Source: Prochlorococcus marinus str. MIT 1214 (GTDB lineage: Bacteria; Cyanobacteriota; Cyanobacteriia; PCC-6307; Cyanobiaceae). From it: a DNA stretch of 64,000 nucleotides. The stretch spans positions 1,240,001 through 1,304,000 of the forward strand of contig NZ_CP114777.1 of NCBI RefSeq assembly GCF_027359355.1, in the 5' to 3' direction. The notes beneath the pieces were generated by a model. It was given only the letters and a program-made list of their open reading frames with translations. It was not told where the DNA came from and ran no database searches. Made by a program: the position numbers and the translations under genes. The stretch's first letter is position 1. Each line of letters begins with the position of its first letter. Positions 56,474 to 63,097 of this stretch are shown here, piece by piece.

Positions 56474-57297
56474 CTGAAAATAAGAACGAAAAATTAGGCT
56501 GGATTAATGGTCACTGGGGAGTCTTCAAAGATTTAAAAGTGCCAATTAATGATCGAGGTCTCAACTTTGCAGATGGAATCTTTGAAACGATTTTCATTTT
56601 GAATGGCGTTCCGCAGCTTCTTAATGAGCATTTAAATAGATGGGAAGAAAGTGCAAGTATTTTAGAAATGAATCCCCCGCCATCAAAAGAATGGTTGATT
56701 GCACTCATTGAAGATGGTATTAACCGATCGCAATTAAATAATGTCAATGGAGTAATGCGTATTAATTGGACTAGAGGAGCATCAAAACAACGTGGAATTG
56801 ATATCAGCAAGACAAGCCATCATAGTTTTTGGTTGGAGATAGATTCTTATCAACCAAATTTTGAATCTATATCTACAATAATTAGTCAAACTGAAAGAAG
56901 AAATTCTTTTAGCCGATTGAGTTTTTGTAAAACATTTTCCTATAACCAAGGGATTCAAGCGCGCATAGAAGCAAAGAATGCAGGCTGTAATGATGCAATA
57001 TTATTAAATAGTCAAGGTGAAATATGCTGCGCCACTACAGCAAATATATTAGTAAAAAGAGAAAATAATTGGTTGACTCCACCATCTAATAGTGGTTGTC
57101 TACCTGGCATAATGCGTCAACGAGGAATTGATTTGAATATAATACAAGAAGCTCTCATTGAAGCGACACCAAAAGATAATGATGAATGGTTTTTAATTAA
57201 TAGTTTAAGTTGTCGTCCAATTCAAAAAATAAACAAAAAAGAATTAAAAATATCAACTAACCCCAAAGAATTTTGGCTGAGTTTATTAAAAATCTAA
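56470..57297 (+). CDS. pabC: Aminodeoxychorismate lyase / class IV aminotransferase
   Basis: PabC releases 4-aminobenzoate and pyruvate from aminodeoxychorismate. The 275-residue frame starts at ATG 56470, which overlaps the pabB stop (ATGA), so I reject the longer frame from 56437. Class IV features are NDRGLNFADGIFETI, the PLP lysine in SFCKTFSYNQG and GEICCATTANILV. The class also includes branched-chain and D-amino acid aminotransferases, but the overlap with pabB makes the folate role the best reading. Confidence 0.88.
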   Translation: MTENKNEKLGWINGHWGVFKDLKVPINDRGLNFADGIFETIFILNGVPQLLNEHLNRWEESASILEMNPPPSKEWLIALIEDGINRSQLNNVNGVMRINWTRGASKQRGIDISKTSHHSFWLEIDSYQPNFESISTIISQTERRNSFSRLSFCKTFSYNQGIQARIEAKNAGCNDAILLNSQGEICCATTANILVKRENNWLTPPSNSGCLPGIMRQRGIDLNIIQEALIEATPKDNDEWFLINSLSCRPIQKINKKELKISTNPKEFWLSLLKI

Positions 57298-57318
57298 AAA
57301 TAATATCTGACAGACTAT

Positions 57319-58104
57319 CTATATAGGAATTGGAAATGTCACTTCAGCTGGCTTTGGAGAGCAAGCTTCTACTTGAAAATCCACAACTGAACCTATTACA
57401 ACAATCGCAGGAGACCTTAAATTTTCTTCTTGAACTCGGTCGAAAAGCTGTACCAAAGGGCTCTTAATATAACGTTGACCAATTACAGTCCCCTGCTCAA
57501 TAACTGCCGCAGAAGTCTCAGGATGCATACCACCAGCAATCAACTCTGCTGAGATAAATTTTAAATTATGAACACCCATATATATAACGATTCCATCACT
57601 GGATTTCGCTAAAGACCGCCAATTTACAGCTGGGCGTTTTTTATCAATCTCCTCATGTCCAGTCACAAAAGTGACTGACGATCCAGCAAGTCTATGAGTA
57701 ATAGGTATCCCAACATAAGCAGGAGCAGCTATACCTGATGTAACCCCAGGTACTACTTGTACTGGAACCCCTTTTTTATGCAGATAAGAAGCTTCTTCCG
57801 CACCTCTACCAAACAAAAATGGATCACCACCTTTTAATCTAACAATACAAGAATAACTCTTTGCTAAATCAAACAAAATATCATTCGTTTTCCTCTGAGG
57901 AACCGAATGATGACCACGCCTCTTACCTACTGAATGAAGTTGACAATTTGAAGAAACTAATTCAAGTAGCTCTACAGGAACTAAAGAGTCGTATACCAGC
58001 GCATCACATTTACTAATTAGTTTTTGCGCTTTAACTGTTAATAAATCGGGATCTCCAGGACCTGCTCCGACAAGATAAACAGTGCCAAACTGATGTGTAT
58101 TCAT
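57319..58104 (-). CDS. cobA: Uroporphyrinogen-III C-methyltransferase (SUMT)
   Basis: CobA methylates uroporphyrinogen III at C-2 and C-7 to give precorrin-2, the branch point for siroheme and cobalamin. The family motifs VGAGPGDPDLLTVKA and RLKGGDPFLFGRGAEE are both present, with VVPGVTSGIAAPAYVGIPIT in the middle. The 261-residue size is the single-function form, without a siroheme CysG-type fusion. It overlaps the upstream CbiX-like gene by 4 bp, and that pair is divergent from nirA, whose enzyme needs siroheme. Confidence 0.96.
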   Translation of the reverse strand: MNTHQFGTVYLVGAGPGDPDLLTVKAQKLISKCDALVYDSLVPVELLELVSSNCQLHSVGKRRGHHSVPQRKTNDILFDLAKSYSCIVRLKGGDPFLFGRGAEEASYLHKKGVPVQVVPGVTSGIAAPAYVGIPITHRLAGSSVTFVTGHEEIDKKRPAVNWRSLAKSSDGIVIYMGVHNLKFISAELIAGGMHPETSAAVIEQGTVIGQRYIKSPLVQLFDRVQEENLRSPAIVVIGSVVDFQVEACSPKPAEVTFPIPI

Positions 58105-58913
58105 GGCAAGTTACCCAAAATATTAACAAGACCACGATGAATAATATCAATCTCAAGCAAAGATTTAAGCTGCTCTCCTTGACTATCAATTTCTACATTT
58201 TTGTTGGGAGTCAAAAGATAGGGAATAGGGAGATAATTCTTCTTCTTTTTAAAAGTATCTTGATTCCATCTAGACCATGAATAAAGAGGAATATTTAGGA
58301 ATTTTTCTAAGGACTTAAGAAAAACACTTGAAGTAACTGAAGAGACAGGGTGATGAATCAATGCAGGTTTAACAAAAGGACTCTGACTAGTTATCAGATC
58401 ATCTATTAATGATAGCCATGGTATAAAAGAACCTAGGAAAGGAAACAATTTTATATTTTGTCCATCTTCTTGCAAACGTTTAAATATTGTTGGTACATCA
58501 ATACAAACATGACTTCCAGGTAACAAAAAAAGAGGAACTAAAAACACTGACCTATTACCGATGTCAATTTGTTCTGGATTGTCATCAGTTAAAGCCTCTA
58601 TTGAAACAGAGCGATTTTTCAGCCTTTTTAATTGGTCAACCAAAAAAAGAAGAGATGGATGTATCTCACCACCTCGAGAACCATGAACTAATAAATGTAA
58701 ATGGTGAGGAGGCTCACAATTAATTCTATTTGGTAACAAAGACAACTTTTGATGAGCATCTGAAGATGTATTAGTACTTTCAACTAATTTATTAAAATTG
58801 AGATGATGAGAAATTCTAGATACTCGGGAACAAATAATTTCAGACGAGGAGAGGGGGTTAATCGAAGGAAGACTCAATACAGAGGAAGAAAAAGATTCAA
58901 AAGTACTTTTCAT
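58101..58913 (-). CDS. CbiX/SirB-like chelatase domain protein
   Basis: This protein has a CbiX-type domain with LLVHGSRGG (metal-ligand histidine H77) and a second histidine in VPLFLLPGSHVCIDVP. Family members insert Fe2+ or Co2+ into sirohydrochlorin. I place the start at ATG 58913 (270 residues); the frame extends to TTG 58994 with extra low-quality residues. A second C-terminal domain of about 100 residues has no assigned role. Overlapping cobA and opposite nirA, it is a candidate siroheme ferrochelatase (inference), and cobalt insertion is not excluded. Confidence 0.75.
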   Translation of the reverse strand: MKSTFESFSSSVLSLPSINPLSSSEIICSRVSRISHHLNFNKLVESTNTSSDAHQKLSLLPNRINCEPPHHLHLLVHGSRGGEIHPSLLFLVDQLKRLKNRSVSIEALTDDNPEQIDIGNRSVFLVPLFLLPGSHVCIDVPTIFKRLQEDGQNIKLFPFLGSFIPWLSLIDDLITSQSPFVKPALIHHPVSSVTSSVFLKSLEKFLNIPLYSWSRWNQDTFKKKKNYLPIPYLLTPNKNVEIDSQGEQLKSLLEIDIIHRGLVNILGNLP

Positions 58914-59047
58914 AGAGATCTCTTTGCTATGAAAGAAGTTTGGGAAATGCTCAAAAGTGGAGCGATTAGAAGCCTCGGAGAAATTGGACGCCAATACTAA
59001 ATGAGAAATTTTGAAACTAATTAATCAATTTAATGGGTAGATTTGGT

Positions 59048-59061
59048 GTATTGAATGATAC
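59048..59061 (+). promoter_or_regulatory. NtcA-binding site (GTA-N8-TAC)
   Basis: The sequence GTATTGAATGATAC is a perfect match to the palindromic NtcA consensus GTA-N8-TAC, the site of the cyanobacterial nitrogen-control activator. A TAAAAA element at 59083-59088 starts 21 bp after it, close to the 22 bp typical of class II NtcA-activated promoters, which puts transcription start near 59095. That is upstream of the nirA ATG 59148 but inside the longer TTG frame. It may also serve the divergent cobA pair. Confidence 0.75.
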
Positions 59062-59147
59062 CAAAATAAATAAAAAATTTGGTAAAAACGGATACATCTG
59101 GAATTCAGATTTTAAAGGTTAATTATAAATGTAAACTCTCAATACAA

Positions 59148-60809
59148 ATGGTTCAATACTATCTCGAAGGCAAAAAACTAAATAAAGTTGAAAAAAATAA
59201 AGCTGCTAAGGATGGACTAGAAATAGGAAAGGATATAGACAAATTTGCTGAAATGGGATGGGAGCAAATGGATAAAACTGATTTAGAATTAAGATTGAAA
59301 TGGTATGGGATGTTTTGGAGACCAAAAACACCTGGAAAGTTTATGTTAAGGCTAAGAATACCTAATGGAATAATTAATACAGAACAATTAAAGGTAATTG
59401 CATCAATTGTTGCGAGATATGGAGAGAATGGAAGTTGTGATATAACAACTAGGCAAAATATACAACTTAGAGGTGTTTTGATTAGTGATTTGCCTGAGAT
59501 ATTAAATAGGTTAAAAAAAGTAAACATATCGACAACTCAATCTGGATTTGATAATCCAAGAAATGTTACTGGAAATCCCATCGCTGGAGTTGATCCAAAA
59601 GAAATTATAGACACAAGAAAATATACATCACAAATGCAAGATTATTTAACTAATGAAGGTAAAGGAAACTCAGAATTTTCAAATCTTCCAAGGAAATGGA
59701 ACACAGCTATAGCAGGTTCTAAAGATAATTTTCTTTTACATAATGATTTGATTTTTCATCCAGTTAAAATTAATGGAGTTTTAGGTTTCAGTGTATGGAT
59801 TGGAGGTGTACTTTCATCAGTAATGAATGAATATGCAGTTCCGTTGAATGCATGGGTTGAAGAAGAAAAAATTTATGAATTAACATCAATTATTTTATCC
59901 CTCTGGAGAGATAATGGGGAACGTAATATAAGACCTAAAGGTAGGTTTAGATTTTATTTAGATAAAATTGGTGTTGAAAAATTTAGAGATCTTATCGAAA
60001 AACAATATGGAGCATTAAAAGAAGATCCAGGTTCAATATTTTCAGAAAAACCAAGGTCATTTTTTGGAATTCATTCTCAAAAACAAGAAGGTAAATATTT
60101 TGCAGGAATTCATGTGCCAGTAGGCCGTCTTTTGGCTGAAGATTTACAAGATATAGCAAATATATGTGAGAATTTTGGTGATAAAGAAATAAGACTTACC
60201 GAAGACCAAAATATTATTATTACTGGTATAGATACAAATCTAATTGAAGAATTTAAGAAGCAATCTATCTTACAAAAATTTCCATTAAAACCAGAAAATA
60301 TTGCCGCAGGTACTGTTTCTTGTACTGGAAATACCTATTGTGGTTTCGCTCTGACAAATACAAAAGATCAAGCTTTAAAAATCTCGCATGAATTAGACAA
60401 AGAATTAGATTTGAAAGACGAATTAAAGATTCATTGGACCGGGTGTCCTAATAGTTGTGGTCAAGCCTACATGGGAGGCATTGGTTTAACGGGTAAAAAA
60501 GCTAAAGACAAAGAAGGAAAAACTGTTGAAGCTTATGATATAAGCATTGGTGGATCACAAGGTCCTAATTATAAATTAGGAGAATTAATAAAAAAATCTG
60601 TCCCTCAAGATGAATTAAAAGATGTACTAAAAGATTTACTTATTTCAAATTTTGAGGCAAAAGAAAAAAAATTTTTAAGTAAAAAATCTGGTTCATTCTC
60701 TCGATTTATGAATTGGTTGAGTCCTCTTGGCAAAGATAAACCGCTGATTAATCGAGCCAATGGCAGCCCCGACATCTTTTCCAAATTTATGAATCGAATT
60801 AGTAATTAA
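59148..60809 (+). CDS. nirA: Ferredoxin-nitrite reductase
   Basis: NirA reduces nitrite to ammonium with six electrons from ferredoxin, using a [4Fe-4S] cluster and siroheme. The ligand cysteines are C392 and C398 (CTGNTYC) and C433 and C437 (GCPNSC). TTRQNIQLRG and FSVWIGGVLSS are family segments. I use ATG 59148 (553 residues), because the NtcA-linked start site lies inside the longer frame from TTG 59079. The last 40 residues (514-553, starting SGSFSRFMNW) extend beyond the usual conserved end and are repeated in the downstream array. Confidence 0.95.
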   Translation: MVQYYLEGKKLNKVEKNKAAKDGLEIGKDIDKFAEMGWEQMDKTDLELRLKWYGMFWRPKTPGKFMLRLRIPNGIINTEQLKVIASIVARYGENGSCDITTRQNIQLRGVLISDLPEILNRLKKVNISTTQSGFDNPRNVTGNPIAGVDPKEIIDTRKYTSQMQDYLTNEGKGNSEFSNLPRKWNTAIAGSKDNFLLHNDLIFHPVKINGVLGFSVWIGGVLSSVMNEYAVPLNAWVEEEKIYELTSIILSLWRDNGERNIRPKGRFRFYLDKIGVEKFRDLIEKQYGALKEDPGSIFSEKPRSFFGIHSQKQEGKYFAGIHVPVGRLLAEDLQDIANICENFGDKEIRLTEDQNIIITGIDTNLIEEFKKQSILQKFPLKPENIAAGTVSCTGNTYCGFALTNTKDQALKISHELDKELDLKDELKIHWTGCPNSCGQAYMGGIGLTGKKAKDKEGKTVEAYDISIGGSQGPNYKLGELIKKSVPQDELKDVLKDLLISNFEAKEKKFLSKKSGSFSRFMNWLSPLGKDKPLINRANGSPDIFSKFMNRISN

Positions 60810-60850
60810 TTCGATTTTATAAAAAATTATTTTTCTTACTTTTTAAATTT

Positions 60851-61012
60851 ATGACTCAAAGTACTTCTCAAATGAGCTACGTCTTGCCTAAAGATTCTAT
60901 TTCTCGCTTCATGAATTGGTTTAACAACCTTGGTAAAGATAAACCGCTGATTAATCGAGCCAATGGCAGCCCCGACATCTTTTCCAAATTTATGAATCGA
61001 ATTAGTAATTAA
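60851..61012 (+). CDS. Chimeric microprotein 1 (FocA-like leader plus NirA-like tail)
   Basis: A 53-residue frame starts at ATG 60851 and stops at TAA 61012. The first 15 residues (MTQSTSQMSYVLPKD) match the FocA N terminus MTSSASQMDYVLPNE. The remaining 38 match the NirA C terminus, from SRFMNW onward. The 41-bp sequence before it is identical to the one before focA, so the same translation signals apply. No Shine-Dalgarno sequence is visible. Synonymous changes against focA in the YVLP codons and against nirA in SRF hint that it is translated (inference). No function is known. Confidence 0.6.
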   Translation: MTQSTSQMSYVLPKDSISRFMNWFNNLGKDKPLINRANGSPDIFSKFMNRISN

Positions 61013-61053
61013 TTCGATTTTATAAAAAATTATTTTTCTTACTTTTTAAATTT

Positions 61054-61215
61054 ATGACTCAAAGTACTTCTCAAATGAGCTACGTCTTGCCTAAAGATTC
61101 TATTTCTCGCTTCATGAATTGGTTTAACAACCTTGGTAAAGATAAACCGCTGATTAATCGAGCCAATGGTAGCTCCGACATCTTTTCCAAATTTATGAAT
61201 CGAATTAGTAATTAA
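61054..61215 (+). CDS. Chimeric microprotein 2 (FocA-like leader plus NirA-like tail)
   Basis: This second 53-residue frame is the next copy of the first, 203 bp downstream. It differs by one residue: proline 41 becomes serine (GSPDIF to GSSDIF), and one change is silent. Start, upstream spacer and stop context are the same. It ends 41 bp before the focA start. If translated, both would be co-expressed with nirA and focA from the NtcA-linked promoter. Confidence 0.6.
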   Translation: MTQSTSQMSYVLPKDSISRFMNWFNNLGKDKPLINRANGSSDIFSKFMNRISN

Positions 61216-61256
61216 TTCGATTTTATAAAAAATTATTTTTCTTACTTTTTAAATTT

Positions 61257-62168
61257 ATGACTTCAAGTGCTTCTCAAATGGACTACGTCCTACCAAATGA
61301 ATTGGTAGATGGAATGATTGCTGCAGGTGGCAAGAAATCATCTGTAAGCGTAAAAAACTTGCTAATAAGAGGCTTCTATTCAGGAGCAATTTTAGGTTTA
61401 GCGACATGTCTTGCAATTACTATAGGTATTCAATCTGGGATGCCTTGGTTAGGTTCTTTTATATTTCCTTTTGGTTTTGCAAGTATCGTTCTTTTCGGTA
61501 TGGAGCTTGTTACTGGTAATTTTGCGTTACTACCAATGGCCGTATGGGCTGGAAAGAGTTCTTGGTCTGCAACTGTAAGGAATTGGCTATGGGTTTGGAT
61601 CGGTAATTTTCTAGGTACAGCATTTGTTGCTGTTCTACTATCCATCAGCTTGTCCAGTGCTGGAAATGTTGATCCTTTAGCTGCTGCTGAAGGTGGAAAA
61701 GGATGGGCAGTTGTAGCAGCAAAAATCATAGCTATACATAAAGCAAACACAGTTGTGAAATATGAGGCACTTGGAAGTACTGGTTTTTTCCTCGCATTTT
61801 TACGTGGGGTAATTGCAAACTGGCTAGTTTGTTTAGGTGTAACAATGGCACTTGTAAGTAAAAGTGTTCCAGGAAAGATACTTGCTTGCTGGCTCCCTAT
61901 AACTGCATTCCAAACAATGGGAATGGAGCACATAGTAGTTAATATGTTTTTGCATACAACTGGCCCTCTACTAGGATCAGGTATTCCTTTTACAAAAGTA
62001 ATTTTTTGGAATTTCTTACCAGTGACGATTGGAAATATTGTTGGAGGAATGGTATTTATTGGAATGCTTTTCTATAGCACCCACAAAACTCCTATCTCTA
62101 ATGTTTTACCAGACGTAAAAGATGAAAAATTAGAACGAGAGCTCGAAGCACAACTTGGTGCAAGATAA
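61257..62168 (+). CDS. focA: Formate/nitrite transporter family protein
   Basis: This 303-residue membrane protein of the FocA/NirC family forms pentameric channels for small monovalent anions. Six hydrophobic helices are visible, and the family motif MGMEHIVVNMF is near residue 222. The neighbouring nirA makes nitrite the likely substrate. The N terminus (MTSSASQMDYVLPNE) is related to the leaders of the two upstream microproteins. The gene probably shares the nirA transcript and ends before a strong terminator. Confidence 0.95.
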   Translation: MTSSASQMDYVLPNELVDGMIAAGGKKSSVSVKNLLIRGFYSGAILGLATCLAITIGIQSGMPWLGSFIFPFGFASIVLFGMELVTGNFALLPMAVWAGKSSWSATVRNWLWVWIGNFLGTAFVAVLLSISLSSAGNVDPLAAAEGGKGWAVVAAKIIAIHKANTVVKYEALGSTGFFLAFLRGVIANWLVCLGVTMALVSKSVPGKILACWLPITAFQTMGMEHIVVNMFLHTTGPLLGSGIPFTKVIFWNFLPVTIGNIVGGMVFIGMLFYSTHKTPISNVLPDVKDEKLERELEAQLGAR

Positions 62169-62195
62169 AAAAATTAAATTTTAAACTAAATTAAG

Positions 62196-62227
62196 AAAGC
62201 CTAGAAAGTTGTATTCTAGGCTTTTTT
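62196..62227 (+). terminator. Rho-independent terminator after focA
   Basis: A perfect 11-bp stem (AAAGCCTAGAA with TTCTAGGCTTT), 62196-62206 with 62214-62224, encloses a 7-nt loop and runs into a T tract. It lies 27 bp after the focA stop and should end the nirA-focA transcript. It is the clearest hairpin terminator in the window. Confidence 0.9.
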
Positions 62228-62380
62228 AAAATGTCTACTATTTAATAGTTATTAATAGGGTTTTAAAAGATTTTCAATTGATCTCAAAACAAATCAAATA
62301 GTTGACTTGATTGATAAACAAATAGTAATTTATAAAATTAATCTGATTAATTATTTTCTAATCCACTAAATTTAAATTCT

Positions 62381-63091
62381 ATGATTATTGAAGAAAGCAA
62401 TATATGGGATACGCTTAATAACGCAAAAAAAACTAAGCCAAGCGCTGAGTGGCTTCGGAATGCATACAATCCGAATATCAACTACGAGCTTAGGCAAGAA
62501 ATCGCAAATCGCCTAGGACAATTTTCAAAAGTAGGATGGATAAAAATAAAAGATCTAATTAATACATATGGCAATAAAGATGAACTAATTCTTGCCGCAG
62601 GACTTACCTATCAAGAGGATGCCAAAGAATGGCTCTTAAAACATCTTTATGATGATGACACTATGAACATCAAAATCGTAGAAGCTTTAGCTTGCTGGGG
62701 AGGAACATTACCGATTGAGCTTATCAAAACAATATTAGAAGATAAACGTGAACACATGAAAATAGCTGGTCTAGAATTACTAAAGTTTAAAGCTCATTTA
62801 CTTTCTGATTCTCATTTACTTGATATAGCAAAGTCACCTTTAAATGATTTCAGAGAAAAGATAGTGATCAAAACACTGACCATCATTCAAAGACGTGAAA
62901 GCCTAGATATCTGTATAGCTATCAGCGATGTAATACAAAAAGGATCGGATAAGTCTGCATACTACGGCTTAATGGCTCTTGGTTCAATCGGAACTGAAAT
63001 TAGTAAAAATATCTTATTAGATTTGGTCAAAAATTTAAAGAATGCTCAACGCAAAGAACTTGCAAAAAAACAACTTAACTTTGAAATATAA
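62381..63091 (+). CDS. HEAT-like repeat protein
   Basis: The 236-residue protein is helical, with HEAT/Arm-like repeats. The clearest are YYGLMALGSIGTEISKNIL near the end, VEALACWGGTLPIELIKTIL and LNYELR-type helices, as in phycobiliprotein-lyase-type HEAT proteins. The catalytic role is unknown. HEAT-type accessory proteins are linked to nitrite or nitrate reductase in other cyanobacteria, so the position after nirA and focA is suggestive. It has its own 212-bp upstream region with no NtcA box that I can see, and a partner gene follows 6 bp downstream. Confidence 0.7.
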   Translation: MIIEESNIWDTLNNAKKTKPSAEWLRNAYNPNINYELRQEIANRLGQFSKVGWIKIKDLINTYGNKDELILAAGLTYQEDAKEWLLKHLYDDDTMNIKIVEALACWGGTLPIELIKTILEDKREHMKIAGLELLKFKAHLLSDSHLLDIAKSPLNDFREKIVIKTLTIIQRRESLDICIAISDVIQKGSDKSAYYGLMALGSIGTEISKNILLDLVKNLKNAQRKELAKKQLNFEI

Positions 63092-63097
63092 GCTCTC

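Larger units (their letters stand above)
60732..61262 (+). repeat. 203-bp tandem repeat array between nirA and focA
   Basis: Two copies (60732-60934 and 60935-61137) are identical over all 203 bp. A third partial copy (61138-61262) has two substitutions (61170 and 61174) and runs into focA. Each unit holds the nirA 3' end, a 41-bp spacer, and a focA-like start joined to another nirA-like tail. Weaker similarity extends about 34 bp left into nirA and about 40 bp right into focA. The arrangement fits tandem duplication across the nirA-focA junction. Confidence 0.97.

Noticed and set aside
58803-59000. A 65-residue plus-strand frame over the CbiX-like gene start
   Set aside because: Most of it is antisense to the chelatase gene and very arginine-rich. 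Only its last 23 codons lie outside and are kept as a low-interest observation.
61430-61933. A 167-residue frame on the minus strand opposite focA
   Set aside because: The plus-strand frame is a clear FocA-type transporter; the other is a shadow of it.
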